Below are positions 11,078 through 22,079 of a DNA stretch of 64,000 nucleotides, one piece after another. Numbering within the stretch: position 1 is the stretch's first letter; each line of letters starts with the position of its first letter. The DNA comes from Zymoseptoria tritici IPO323. Taxonomy: Eukaryota; Ascomycota; Dothideomycetes; Mycosphaerellales; Mycosphaerellaceae. A model generated the notes under the pieces. It made no database searches, had not been told where the DNA came from, and worked only from the letters and a program-made list of their open reading frames with translations. Made by a program: the position numbers and the translations under genes. The stretch is from assembly GCF_000219625.1 (NCBI RefSeq), contig NC_018216.1:310001-374000 (forward strand), read 5' to 3'.

Positions 11078-12466
11078 CTACCCCGTCCACCCTTCCCTCC
11101 AATGCACCAGCCTCCCCCTCACCCACACCGCAACGGTATTCCGATCATCCCCCGTATACAACCACTTCGCCACTTTATCCTCCCAACTCTCATTCCCGAA
11201 AATCTCCACCAACCCCTCACTCTCCTTTCCCAACTCCACTTGCTCGCCCACTCTCGCGAACCTTACCATCTGCGCATCCCAGTCCATACCAACCTCGAAG
11301 CCGCCGACCCTGTCTTCCAGACCCACGACTTTCGCCCCACCCCGAGTCGCGAGGTACAGTGCTTCCGCCACACTCAATTTCGCGGCATCTTGTCCGGGAG
11401 ACATGGCTACGTGTCGGGAAACGTAGATTGCTTCGCGGGCTTGATTGAGGAGACTCGGTGTGCAGCCGCCAGAGACATCTGTCCCGAGTCCGATTGTGAG
11501 GCCTTCGTTGAGTAAATCTCGGACTTTGGCTGTGCCGGATGTTAAAGCCGTGTTGGACGCCGGACAGTGTGATATTTTGGCGTCCCGTTCGCGGATTAGG
11601 TTGCGTTCGGCGGGTGAGAGGTGAATGGCGTGCGCGAGGATAGTGCGGGAGGAGAGGAGTCCACAGCTATCGTAAACATCGGCGTAAGAGGCGTGGTCGG
11701 GGAACATGCGAGCGACGAGAGCACATTCGTCAAGGTTTTCGGAGATGTGGGTCTGTACGGGAATACCGCTGGCAGCGTGGAGCTCCCCAAGGGCCGTCAT
11801 GCTTTCGAGGGAACAGGAAGGTGCGAAACGAGGTGTTATGATGGGGGAGATGAGGGAGAAGTCCGGGTCGATGGAGCGGATGTGCGAAATGCAGGCTTCT
11901 GTTGAGAAGAGACTTTCTTCGGGAGATGCGTCGCGGTAGAAATCGGGGCTGAGGGCGGAGTCCATGCAGACACGACCAATGAACGCTCTTTGTCCGCGAG
12001 AGAGGCAGATGTCGGCGAGGAGGTTGGTGGCTGGGACGTGGATAGTTGCGTAGTATGTTGCGGTTGTGGTTCCATGACTGAGCGTGCGGGCTACAACACG
12101 GTTGTAGATCCGCGCGGCGGTTTTGAGGTCGGTGAAGCTGGATTCGAGGGGAAAGGTATATGTGTTTAGCCAGTCGAGGAGGGTCGATTTTCCGAAGACG
12201 CCGGCGTTGGGGTATTGCGAGGCGTGGATGTGGGTGTCGATGAAGCCCGGGAAGAAGAAGCCTTCGCCGGTGAGGATTATCGTTCTGGCGGATTCCCAGC
12301 CGGGAGGTATTGGGACTTGTTGCCCGTCGACGTCACGTGTTATGAATGCAATCTTTCCATGTTCGTCGACTCCGATCATGCCAGACTCACAGTAATCCAG
12401 CTCGGCGAGAGATGCACAGTGGAGGAACGAGCCGACATAAATCGTCTTCTCAATCTTTTCCGCCAT
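11078..12466 (-). CDS. GUD1: Guanine deaminase
   Basis: Single exon, 462 residues from ATG at 12466; the open frame extends further upstream but that part lacks family similarity. It hydrolyses guanine to xanthine and ammonia in purine salvage or catabolism. Amidohydrolase signatures are in order: FPGFIDTHIHASQYPN with metal ligands His79 and His81, PVQTHISEN with His240 and Glu243, ILAHAIHLSP with His279, and GLGTDVSGG with Asp330 as ligand/catalytic acid. DWLNTYTFPLE is typical of guanine deaminases rather than other cytosolic amidohydrolases. Length fits the family (about 450-490). No signal peptide, so cytosolic. The 5' region is short and is followed by the 3' end of the Hsm3-like gene, read in the same direction. 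Confidence 0.92.
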   Translation of the reverse strand: MAEKIEKTIYVGSFLHCASLAELDYCESGMIGVDEHGKIAFITRDVDGQQVPIPPGWESARTIILTGEGFFFPGFIDTHIHASQYPNAGVFGKSTLLDWLNTYTFPLESSFTDLKTAARIYNRVVARTLSHGTTTATYYATIHVPATNLLADICLSRGQRAFIGRVCMDSALSPDFYRDASPEESLFSTEACISHIRSIDPDFSLISPIITPRFAPSCSLESMTALGELHAASGIPVQTHISENLDECALVARMFPDHASYADVYDSCGLLSSRTILAHAIHLSPAERNLIRERDAKISHCPASNTALTSGTAKVRDLLNEGLTIGLGTDVSGGCTPSLLNQAREAIYVSRHVAMSPGQDAAKLSVAEALYLATRGGAKVVGLEDRVGGFEVGMDWDAQMVRFARVGEQVELGKESEGLVEIFGNESWEDKVAKWLYTGDDRNTVAVWVRGRLVHWREGWTG

Positions 12467-12810
12467 TTTTGAAAAACAAAACCCCCACGATCCCAGAAAG
12501 CTACTCAAGACGAAAGGAGAAAGAGGAACATGCAAGGATGAAAGGGAACATGTCCAAAGACAGTCGGAAATGTGTATCACGTTCCGTTTGAGGTCAGAGA
12601 CCGCTATCGGGCGGCCTTGGCGTCGACGTTTGGTGGTGTCGTTCCCCGTCGAGCGGAGCCGGCCGATGCGATTCGGACCGTCAATATTTGATGGCAAGTT
12701 GATGGCCAATTTGATGGCGAACTTGAACCGGCCTGGAAATACCAACCTGCTTCATGTATGCGAGTGCTGTTCTTGCCCACCAGCTACCCCCATCTTTCGC
12801 AGATGATATA
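12467..12810. other. Promoter region of guanine deaminase
   Basis: 344 bp between two same-strand genes. It holds the guanine deaminase 5' UTR and promoter and the 3' end of the upstream gene. A short TTGATGG-type direct repeat occurs near 12690-12720. Nothing else is recognised. Confidence 0.4.
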
Positions 12811-14697
12811 TCACAACTCCATGGTAGCAATCCTCCCACCGACCTCCGCTTCCCGACTCAGAGGACCCTCTTGTAATCTTCTGCTCACAGTAGCCAATAT
12901 TTCCTCATACCCTTCTCCGGGCTGAGCGTCCACCTGCTCCTTCAGCTTTCTTGCAAACAAGGTTACCGCATCAAATTTCGCCGCCGCAATGCGATACGCT
13001 GCACTCTCCGCATCGCCTCTCCCACCGACGAGATTCGAAAAGGACTGCGCTGGTTTGAGGAGGTAGGGCAGGACGTATTCCAGCGCTGGCGGGGAAAGGA
13101 GCGCGATGTGGCCGGATGGGGGCGTTGCGATGGTAGTGGGGAGGGCAGATGAGTTCGTGGACTCGGACCAATTAGCGGTGATGACTGAAGTTGTGAGATG
13201 AAGAGCGGCAAGGGCGAGGTCTTTTAGGGCGACGGTGTCGGCGAGAGTGGTTATGTCGGCCCACATGCGGGGATTGCGGGCGAGGTAGTTGTAGTACAGG
13301 GTGCGGGCATGATTTGCTTCTTCGTCGTGGGTTATGTCGGCGGGTGTGGCAGAGGTCGATGACCCGCCGAAGACGATCTCTGGCTTCGTTGGACCATGGA
13401 AGATGGTGGCGAGCGTATTCAGGACGTCGGGGTTCGTTGCTTTGGTTGGTAGGAGAGAAAGTGGGCTGGCCGGAAAGCTCGTCGGCGTTGATGGAACCAG
13501 GGCGCGTCGCGGCAGACTTGAGATGAGATGAAGATCATGTTTGGGTGATTCCGCATGAGCCCACTTGCCCGGTGACAAGTCGAAAGAGGTACTAAGTCTG
13601 GTGAGTACTTGCGGGGGCATCTGGCTCGCAAGGAAGTGCTGAGGGAAATGCTCAGCATAGGTGGCAATGTAATTCGCTGCCGGTCCATACAGGAACATGG
13701 CATCGACAGGATCGAGTTCAGCGCCAGGAAGCTGGAGGTACAATCCCGCAGTTCGGATGTGGAGGCCATGCTTGATGAGGTATAGGAGGCCAGGCGAATC
13801 GGTAGCAGAAATTGATGATGGCGAGGAAGGAACCGGCGAGTATCGTAGGATGTCGGAGTAGAAGTTGATGAGACTCAAATGCAGGAGTACATCGTCTTTG
13901 ATATCGACCATGTGAAGTGCAGCAAAGTCGAGGAGACCGCCTCCAGATTCGACCGAGTACTCAGATTCCACGTCGGAGTGATGACTTCGTGATATAGCGC
14001 TCCAGTCCATTGCTCCGACTTGCGGCAGCCACTCCATCAATCGGGCCTGTGCGAGGGTGCGCTGACTTTTGCTGAGCTTGAGTGATGTCGGCCCGGTCAA
14101 GGAGCAGGCCTCGAAAAAGGTACGATAGACATCGCGATCACCAAAAATTCGCTTCCACACCAGACCTTGTCCACCAGATGGCAAGTGAGCGTCCGGGTTT
14201 GTCAGGATCTCCTGATCAACCTTGAGAAGGTCGAGCAGCAGCTTCCCACTCTGACTGGCGACACCCGTATCGCTTGTGGAGAGCCATAACCGTACGAGTG
14301 CGAGGACCGTGTCCAGCATTCCAGCTACCGAAGCTGCATCTGCCGCATTGAGAGTTGCCTTTTGCAACAGAGCAATGATCAGTCTGTTGAATGAGACCAT
14401 ATGCTCGCCGGCTACCAGACCGTCCGTGAATGGCACGCTACCAAGTTGGAGGACATCGCTATAGCTGAGATCGCGAACGAGTCGGAGAAGAAGATTGACG
14501 ACGGGCGTTGGATCTTGTTGAAGAGTTGGTAGTATCGTCGAGAGTCCAACAGTGAGAGACTGTCGTTGTTCTGCTGAGAGTGTTTCGACGAGGACGAGTT
14601 CGGATTCTTCGAAGACTCGTTTGTCCAGTGGCGTTGATGGGTCAGTAGTTACTGCGTTGACATTGTCCGCGAGTCGTGTTTGCAAGTCGTCCGCCAT
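12811..14697 (-). CDS. Helical-repeat protein, possible Hsm3/PSMD5-like proteasome base assembly chaperone
   Basis: Single exon, 628 residues from ATG at 14697 (MADDLQTRLAD). A longer in-frame start at 14883 would add 62 polar residues with no conserved look and would leave only 37 bp to the upstream in-frame ATG of the divergent TRM1, so I prefer 14697. The sequence is almost entirely Leu-rich amphipathic helices of ARM/HEAT type (for example PVVNLLLRLVRDLSYSDVL). No catalytic motif, signal peptide or membrane segment is visible. Overall organisation suggests the Hsm3/S5b (PSMD5) family, which chaperones assembly of the 26S proteasome base. This is recognition from general pattern only and other ARM-repeat proteins are possible. 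It shares a 322-bp divergent promoter with TRM1. Confidence 0.55.
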   Translation of the reverse strand: MADDLQTRLADNVNAVTTDPSTPLDKRVFEESELVLVETLSAEQRQSLTVGLSTILPTLQQDPTPVVNLLLRLVRDLSYSDVLQLGSVPFTDGLVAGEHMVSFNRLIIALLQKATLNAADAASVAGMLDTVLALVRLWLSTSDTGVASQSGKLLLDLLKVDQEILTNPDAHLPSGGQGLVWKRIFGDRDVYRTFFEACSLTGPTSLKLSKSQRTLAQARLMEWLPQVGAMDWSAISRSHHSDVESEYSVESGGGLLDFAALHMVDIKDDVLLHLSLINFYSDILRYSPVPSSPSSISATDSPGLLYLIKHGLHIRTAGLYLQLPGAELDPVDAMFLYGPAANYIATYAEHFPQHFLASQMPPQVLTRLSTSFDLSPGKWAHAESPKHDLHLISSLPRRALVPSTPTSFPASPLSLLPTKATNPDVLNTLATIFHGPTKPEIVFGGSSTSATPADITHDEEANHARTLYYNYLARNPRMWADITTLADTVALKDLALAALHLTTSVITANWSESTNSSALPTTIATPPSGHIALLSPPALEYVLPYLLKPAQSFSNLVGGRGDAESAAYRIAAAKFDAVTLFARKLKEQVDAQPGEGYEEILATVSRRLQEGPLSREAEVGGRIATMEL

Positions 14698-15019
14698 TGT
14701 CGAGGTGTTTCCATCAATCGTCCGGGTGCTTCTCGATGATTTCCGGTTCGAGTCTTTGCGAACATCTTCGAAGCAAACAAGGCGATGGCTGAGTTCCTGC
14801 AGTCGGGTGACGATCTCTCGTCGCCTCGATGAGTCAGCACAATTTGTTCGGGATTCAAGATCCAAGACCAGAGCTCGGAACATTTCACTTCACTTTCTTC
14901 ATCTTCACATGTGAAAGCCAATGCTCAAGGTGGTGACACGCGGCTGGAGAGAATGTTCACTATCCACCTTCGTACCGACCACGACCTGTCATAACGCCCA
15001 CCAATCCTTCATACGAACC
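14698..15019. promoter_or_regulatory. Shared divergent promoter of the Hsm3-like gene and TRM1
   Basis: 322 bp separate the two preferred start codons, which point away from each other. An in-frame upstream ATG exists on each side (14883 minus, 14921 plus) and these lie only 37 bp apart, so transcription start choice decides the N-terminus of both proteins. I see no canonical TATA box. Confidence 0.5.
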
Positions 15020-17199
15020 ATGGCGACCATCTCTTCCAAACCAGCAGCAGGCCAGATGATCGAGCATGAGGGCAATAATTACGACACCGTCCGCGAGGGC
15101 CAAGCATACATCCTCATTCCGCCAAACACCCAAATCCACGTCAATCCTCAGGCCAAAGCCGCAAAGGCAGGTGAGCACTTCCAGTACTGCAAGGACTCTG
15201 GTCATGCGATACTGACTGCTGTACAGACGACACCGTGAAAGCACAAAGCGTGTTCTATAACCCAATTCAACAATTCAATCGCGACTTGAGTGTGCTTTCG
15301 ATCAAAGCATTCGGCGAAGACTGGCTAAAAAAGAAGCTGGTGTCGAATGAGAGGTCAAAGGCCAGAGGCGAGAGAAGAAGGTCGAAGAAGAGGAAGGTTG
15401 CTGATACGAAGGATGGTGAGGCTGGTGATGAGGACGGTGGGGTCAAGCTGCGTAAGGCTGATGATGGGAGTGCAGTTCGACCTGCGGAGGAAGCCGATGC
15501 CGAGGGTGATGCTGTTGAGGGAGCGAATGGGACGGTGAACGGACAAGAGGCTTTGGAGGATGGCGCGGAGCAGACAAACGGACACGCAGAGACCACCGGC
15601 GACAGTGAAGAGATCGCGCAGAATGCTGCAAAACAGGGGAATGGACACGCGGAAACCACACAGAACGGACAAAGTACAACACCTGCCGGGCCAAAGTTCC
15701 GAATACTCGATGCTCTCTCCGCAACTGGACTACGAGCACTACGCTATGCTCAAGAGATACCACTCAATACATCAATCGTCGCCAACGACATGAATCCGAA
15801 TGCGATCAAAAGCATGAAGCTCAACGTCGAACACAACAAGCTCTCCTCCTCCATCACACCAAACCTGGGCGATGCGATCGGCCACATGTATCAAGTCGCA
15901 TACCCACCGACCAATTCCCACGGACCTCAGCACGTCAGCAGAAAGTACGATGTCATCGACCTGGATCCGTACGGTAGTGCAGCGCCCTTCATCGACGCCG
16001 CCTTGCAAGCATTGAACGACGGAGGGCTACTTTGCGTGACGTGCACCGATGCAGGCGTCTGGGCATCAACAGGCTACTGCGAAAAGACATACGCACTATA
16101 CGGCGGCATGCCAATCAAAGGCCCGCATATGCACGAAGGAGGGCTCCGCCTGATCATCAGCTCGATCGCATCTGCCGCAGCAAGGCACGGCCTCGCAATC
16201 GAGCCCCTCCTCTCCCTCAACATCGACTTCTACGCCCGCGTTTTCATCCGTGTGCAACGCTCCGCCGCCGACGTCAAGTTCCTCGCCGGCAAAACCATGC
16301 TGGTCTACGGTTGCGACCACGGCTGCGGCGCATGGAACACCAACATGCTCGGCCGCAACACGAAACAGACCAGCAAAAACAGCGCTTTCCACTTCAAACA
16401 CACCATCGCTCAAGCCCCCTCCGCCGATCGCCTATGCGATCACTGCAAGAGCAAAACTCACATCGCGGGTCCCATGTGGGGCGGTCCCATCCACAACGCC
16501 GCCTTCATCGAGAAAATCCTCTCCGACCTGTCGAGTGCCGACTCAGAAGTCTACCAAACCACGCCCCGCATCGAAGGCATGCTTTCCACCGCCTTGGACG
16601 AGCTCTCCGTCAACGAAGACCCCCTCCCGCACCGCTTCGAGTCCTCCGAAATCATCCCTAAAATCCCCGCCGAGACCATCGACTCCTTTCCCTTTTTCTT
16701 CAACGTCTCCACTCTGTCGAAAGTCCTGCACTGCATCGCCCCTGGAGATGCGGCAATCAAGGGCGCCCTACGACATGCGGGATACCACATCACGAGAAGC
16801 CATTGTCAGCCCGGCAGTATCAAGACAAATGCGAGTTGGGCTGTCATCTGGGAGGTCATGAGAGAGTGGGTGCGCCAGCGAAGTCCGATCAAAGAAGGGA
16901 AATTGAAAGAGGGTACGGCGGGATGGGAGATTATGAAGAAAGCGCGAAAGGAGGATGTCCCTGAGGAGAACGGGAAGGAGAAAGTGCCCGGAGAGACGCC
17001 CGAGATTGCAGTGGATGTCGAGCCGAGGAGAAAGGTTCCTGGTGAGGTTGGGAGGACGTTTAGGGTTGTGTTTGACGAAGCGCTGGGTAGGGATCCGGAG
17101 AGAGACAGTCGGCTGAAGGGTGGGAGGAAGGTGGTTAGGTATCAGATGAATCCCAGGGAGAATTGGGGGCCTATGACGAAGGCTAAGGGGAGTGCGTGA
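15020..17199 (+). CDS. TRM1: tRNA (guanine26-N2)-dimethyltransferase
   Basis: Exon 1 is 15020-15170 and exon 2 is 15227-17199, separated by a 56-bp intron (GTGAGC...CTGAC...TACAG). The joint codon G|AC keeps the frame. 707 residues. Trm1 uses SAM to form m2,2G26 in tRNAs of nucleus/cytosol and mitochondria. Visible motifs: ATGLRALRYAQE (SAM site), ANDMNPNAIKSMKLN, DLDPYGSAAPFIDAALQAL (DPYG active site), GGMPIKGPHMHEGGLRL, and zinc-ligand pairs in CDHGCGAWN and CDHCKSKTHIAGPMW. A low-complexity insert near residues 95-200, rich in Glu, Gly and Asn, carries a basic RRRSKKRKV-like stretch that could be a nuclear signal. An in-frame ATG at 14921 would add 33 residues with Arg/Ser/Thr and no acidic cluster, matching the dual mitochondrial/nuclear start arrangement known from yeast TRM1. 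Confidence 0.93.
15171..15226 (+). other. Intron of TRM1
   Basis: 56 bp with GTGAGC donor, ATACTGAC branch-like site and TACAG acceptor. Removal restores a continuous Trm1 frame reading ...AKAADDTVKAQSVFYNP, a typical start of the Trm1 core. Confidence 0.9.
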
Positions 17200-17563
17200 G
17201 GGAAGACGGAGTCTGGACTCTGGAATTGCGTTGGATATGGCTTGGCCACGGCATGGTGGTCTCACAGAAGACGTGGGTCACGAGTCTTGGCTTCTGTGTA
17301 TGAGAAGACTACAAGTTGAAGATGATGCAAGGACAAATCGACCAACTGAGTGTATGATATCTCCAATTCTCGACCCTCTCCACAGAGTCTTGTTCCAATT
17401 CCATTGTGTACCTACCTTGTTCGTACTTCCAGTTGCAACTCTGTGAGGACCAAAAGCGGAGGAGGAACCAGCATCCTCGCCTGCAGAACTCGTGGCATCT
17501 TTAGTCTCAGAAGCACAGACCCTCTTGGCGAGCACTAACCTCTTCGAGCGCCTCGCCTGAGAG
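17200..17563. other. TRM1 3' flank up to the degraded element
   Basis: 364 bp of ordinary composition: CA and TG dinucleotides are still common, in contrast to the block that begins at 17564. No gene seen. Confidence 0.5.
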
Positions 17564-17590
17564 GGTCTGAGGGCCTAGCAGCGTTTTTGG
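17564..17590 (+). repeat. Left terminal inverted repeat of the degraded element
   Basis: Starts GGTCTGAGGGCCTAGCAGCG and runs into a T tract. Aligned with the complement of the right end it matches at roughly 20 of 26 positions, several differences being RIP-type transitions. Confidence 0.65.
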
Positions 17591-17809
17591 GTGATGCTAT
17601 ATAGCGCCGCGACATCGAAAATTCAAAACCACTTTTATCGCATAATTAAGGTATGTATAAGAAGCTGCATATCGATCTAATTGCACTGCTATAAAAATTA
17701 TGCTATAATTCTATCGCTGTTGTACGTAGTAGGGGTATTAGTTTCTAACTAGTATCGCAGCTAGATTCTTATGCTAAAAGCTTAAAATTACTATACCTAT
17801 GTCTATTGC

Positions 17810-18560
17810 GCCCCTATATCCGTCGCCAGCACTATGTTATTTGTCCGCTATAGCAAGACGCTGCCGCGCGCGTTCCTCCTTAGCCTTAATCGCTGCCGCC
17901 CTACTCTGCTAATCCGCTAGGTTCTGCTTCGTTAATAGCGGTTAATAAGCTCTTAGTCGTCGGCTAGAGCGACTACGTACACTCGACTAAGTTGCTATAG
18001 TCTCGACACGGGGATGCTGTCCCGTGTTGCGATAAGTCGACGGCGCTGTGCTGCGAGGCGCTGGCCGCGTTATAAACGGGTTGTTAACTTAGGCGGGCCA
18101 TAGATTCCGGGTCGTCCGCCTAGCATCTCTAGTATTACGTCCGTTATCTAGCCTTATCCCTAGCCTCCCTTCTACGCGCTGTCCTAAACGTAATTCTTGT
18201 GTCTTATCTATATAGTAGTAGTTAGAGCTTCCTACATAGTATCCTAAGCCTCCGTATCGCGACTAATCGCGGTTATCGGATAGGCGCCGTACTAGAAGAT
18301 CGTATACGGATTCGAAGTCTTGTTCTTACGCTATACGCTCGTCCTACCGCTACGCCTAGCGCTCTTCTTCTAAGTAGTTCTAGAAGGCGCGCAACTTTCG
18401 CAGACCTTACTTCGGGTAGCGGTTAACACTACGATAGACTAACTAGTCGTCTAAGGAGAAGCATATAGTGTCTAGCGAATGTTAGTATAGTTCGGATGTT
18501 TACCTAGGCAGCTAAGGCATGCTTACTAGTCTCGCTTAATAGTTGTTAATATTAGTATTC
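17810..18560 (-). pseudogene. RIP-decayed reading frame of unknown function
   Basis: Reading TAG/TAA as former Gln codons, the minus strand gives a long Arg-rich frame containing short readable stretches such as GGRPGIYGPPKLTTRL and VCESCAPSRT. I do not recognise a family. Boundaries are approximate. It is the last frame of the element before the left inverted repeat. Confidence 0.35.
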
Positions 18561-18917
18561 GAGAGAAGTCTTAGGGGCTCTTACGGGGTTGTTTTATATG
18601 CTATTCGGTCGCCTGGCTACGCGGCGCAACGTTAGCATCTCGTTAGTAAATTCTGTTAGCTACTAATTGCTATTCGTACGTAGCTGTCGACTTATCTACG
18701 TTGCCGGCCTTTATCTAATAAATAGTTATGCTAAAGTGCTATAAGAATAGCAATCGCCTCGCGTATTCTATAATATTACGGCGAACTCTATTGTTATATA
18801 GCAATGTTTAATAAAAGGGAGCCTTACGTTTGCTAGAGCACTAGTAAATAAGACGGTTCGGGTTATAAAGGCACTAGGGTTGTATTAAAAAGGACTTAAC
18901 TATAAGCATGCTTTTAA

Positions 18918-18942
18918 CCTATAGGGCTATCCTATCGACAGG
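18918..18942. repeat. 25-bp hairpin motif, copy 1
   Basis: Shares the core TAGGGCTATCCTA with three other copies in the element. The ends CCTAT/ACAGG form the outer stem with one pair lost by a RIP-type C-to-T/G-to-A change. Paired with copy 2, start-to-start distance 149 bp. Confidence 0.7.
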
Positions 18943-19066
18943 TAGAATTAGATAGCAATGTTAGGACTTGCAGTCTACCGCCGTCCGCGTTATGTCTCGT
19001 CTCTACTCCTATCTTATGTAGGAGTCGCAATACGTAAAATCTAATGCTCGCTTAGTAATCGCTCTA

Positions 19067-19091
19067 CCCGTAGGGCTATCCTAACGACGGG
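19067..19091. repeat. 25-bp hairpin motif, copy 2
   Basis: Outer arms CCCGT and ACGGG pair perfectly around the core AGGGCTATCCTAACG. Compared with copy 3 both stem sides have changed together. Confidence 0.7.
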
Positions 19092-19149
19092 CTAAGTTCG
19101 ATGCTGCTCTGCTAAAGTCGCAGCGCGATGCTAGTAAATGTAATAAAAG

Positions 19150-20911
19150 TACTGAAATCCAAGTTAAAACATCCGTATACTCCGTAGTACCCTCCTATTA
19201 TCCGCACCTATCGCTCTGTTTCTTAGCGGTCGCGGTAGCGACCGCCCTAGCTAGACTCGCGGTGCTTCTGCTTTCCTACCTTAGTAGACGTGTTAGTAAG
19301 GTCCTAGGTCGTGTCGTCCTTACCGAGATCCTTTATACGCGTATCCTAATCCCGAGGCTTGTATGCTCGACAAGCTAGTGCCTCCGCCGTGCGAGGCTTT
19401 ACTATACTTAATAGCGCAACTAAGCGGCTGCTATAGCTACGGAACCTGTCGAACATCCCTATCGCTCTAGTCCGGGGTTCCGGTTCTACGCTAGGATCCG
19501 GGCTGAAACCCAAGCCTAAGTTTATGTCCGAGAAAACACTACCCTTCTTCTTCTTACTAGGTGTCTTATCTACCTTCGAACTAACTATCCTACCGTCCTT
19601 AAAGGGGGGACAGCTAGACGTCTAGATCCCCTCGAGATCCTTATTTAAGTCCTCCCGTATAAACTCTAGCGAGAGTTAGGAAGTCTTCTTAGAGTGGCGA
19701 CGACGTCGGCGGCTTACTAGCTAATTATCTACCTCTATCTCGTCCGCCTAGGGCTGCTAGGTAGTATTCTGCGAGCAGGTAATGCGGCGCTAATTGCGCG
19801 CGAAGTCTTTAGGCTCCCTCCTTAGTTCCTCTAGCTCCTCCTCTATCCTACTAGTTGTCCTCCGAGGCGTCTTCTTCTTTAGACTCGCAGTCTTTATTCT
19901 TAGCCTCGAAATGCCCGATCCTATCGACTAAGCATCTCCAGCATCGGACTTAGATAAGTTCCGGAGCTCTTAATTACGTAGTGTCGACCGACACTCCTCT
20001 ACTCCGTCCTTTAATGCGCTCTTAATCCGTCTAACGTATATAGTAGCATCGTCGTTCTAGCTAAAGGTAAAGGGAACGCTTAGCATACCTACTATGTAGT
20101 TAGTTACCTGGATAGAGTCGTCTAAGGTAGGATAGGTAACGGAGTCTAGGATACTAGCACTATCGTCGAAGATCTCGCTAATACGTACTTGCTAGGTAAC
20201 TCTGTTTAGCAATAATAATAGCTAAGTTTCTTCTCGCTTGCTACCTTTGCTTATACGCGACACGCGCTTCTTCACCGGGACTATGCTAATGCTACATAAG
20301 TAGTAACTACTATTAAGTAGGCAGTTCGTACAGGCGCCGCCGAAGAGGAGAGATTTGCTATCTAGCGCGGGAAACGTAAAGCAGCCGTTAACTAGGCCTT
20401 TCGCGTCTAAAGATAGTCCGCATTAGTTACAGCTACGTTAACCTACCTTATCGTCTAGCTCGCCTATTTTATTTATACCCTTTATAAAGCTAGCTAGGAT
20501 AGCGCTAAGCTTCGTGGCGCTTCCCTATAGGTTAACGTTTATGTCGCTACGCAAACGGTCCTTAATTTCCTACAGGCTAATAAGCCTCGCCTAGCTTGCT
20601 AAAGAATCTAGGATAGACTCTAGTTCGCTATAAGGGCGACTATTTGTATAAGTCGACAGGATAAACTCTCTACATTTTTGCACCGCCGCTCTATCCTCCT
20701 ATAACAGAGCCTAGTAAAGCTTTCTAATAAACTCCGCGATGCTCTCCTTCGTATGCTCGACTCGCTTACAGCCGAACTAATACTTCTATAGCTACCTTAT
20801 AACAGCCTTGTACTCCTCTTAGTCTGTTTCGGATAGCGTATTGCCCTAGCTCGCTAGGCGCTCGAGACCGTCGCGGATAATCTTCGCGCGTTTTTCTAGA
20901 GTCTCGGACAT
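19150..20911 (-). pseudogene. RIP-decayed DUF3716-like zinc-cysteine protein, copy B
   Basis: A start codon at 20911 opens MSETLEKRAKIIRDGLERLA, followed by a helical segment, then RSCN*CG...GCFTFPALDS...GACTNCLL...YLCSI. This C-x2-C...C...C-x2-C...C pattern resembles DUF3716 of fungal proteins; identification is from the pattern only. Next comes a conserved segment with ILDSVTYPTLDDSI and NYIVGML, then a basic, Ser-rich tail. Nearly all stops are TAG/TAA at positions expected to be Gln. The 3' end is approximate. It is paralogous to the frame at about 22080-23700. A DNA-binding or regulatory role is conceivable but not shown. Confidence 0.6.
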
Positions 20912-21834
20912 TTCGGTAGTACTGTAGTCTCGTTAGTCTTTAGATTGTAAATCGCGGTAAATATTAGGAAGTTATAAGCTTATAATAGCTGCTTCTAATA
21001 AGGCAGCGCAGTTACGAATAGTAGCCTGCTCGACGTAAGCGGACGATAGCGGATAGTGTAGCGGATAGTATAATAGATAGTATAATAGATAATGTGGTAG
21101 ATAATGTAAGGAAGGCAGAAGGGGAAGGAGGTTAATAAAGGATAGAGAAAGAAGATTAAGAAACGAGGTTAGTAGGGCTGTAGATATACGCAGGTTGCCC
21201 TCTATGCAGCCAGCACAATTACCGCTTTCGAGTCGGCTAGTTAGTACGTTAGCTAGCTCGTGAATTTACTACGCGGCCCCTCCTGCGCGTATAACAGCGC
21301 GTGATAGGTTTGCTGTCGCGCCTTGCACGTAGGTGTTTAGGGAGCACGATATCACTTATCGTCGCGGTTAGGTTACATAGTTTACCAGGCTTACTTTAGC
21401 AGTAAGATCTTAGCCGTAAAGTCGGTTATATAGCTTATTAGCCTCGCTCCGGTAGTAAGGACTTAGTAGTAACTTTAGCTATTCTAGTAGTACTAGGAAT
21501 TATAAGGTGTGCGGTATGGCCGGATCTAAGATTTATTCCGGTCTACGGTTCAGACCTCGTCTTATAGCTCCTCTTATGTTTACGAGCCTCGAGGCTATGT
21601 TAGACTCCTTAGTCCGTGTATATGTACTAGGCCCGCCTACTTTAGCGTAGGCATAATATAAGTCCTAGACTCCGGCGTTATAGCAGCTCGGATAATAAGT
21701 ATAATACGGATAAAGAAGCTGCGCTCCTGTTTATAACACTACTAGGTTTACGCAATACCTAAGTAATGTAAGGCGATAGCTAATAGGGATACCAAGGTTT
21801 AATTCGAAGAATGTATCTAGCAACTTGCTATCGA

Positions 21835-21859
21835 CCTGTAGGGCTATCCTAACGACAGG
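21835..21859. repeat. 25-bp hairpin motif, copy 3
   Basis: Outer arms CCTGT and ACAGG pair perfectly around the same core. Paired with copy 4, start-to-start distance 150 bp, just 3' of DUF3716-like copy A. Confidence 0.7.
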
Positions 21860-21984
21860 TGCGAACGGACCTTTAATAACGGGCTTGTAGTCTATTGCTA
21901 ATTAGCATGTCGTGTTAGAGCGACTGCCGTTCGTAAAATCTAAGGCGCAATGCGCTAAACAAATGCTAAGAAGCGGTCGCTAGT

Positions 21985-22009
21985 CCTATAGGGCTATCCT
22001 AACGACAGG
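21985..22009. repeat. 25-bp hairpin motif, copy 4
   Basis: Same core; left arm CCTAT, right arm ACAGG, so one pair is broken by a RIP-type transition. Confidence 0.7.
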
Positions 22010-22079
22010 ACGGCAGCATAGCAGCTACGCAGGTAATAAAGCAAAACGCGAATCCAAAATAGTAGTGTAGGCGCTATAA

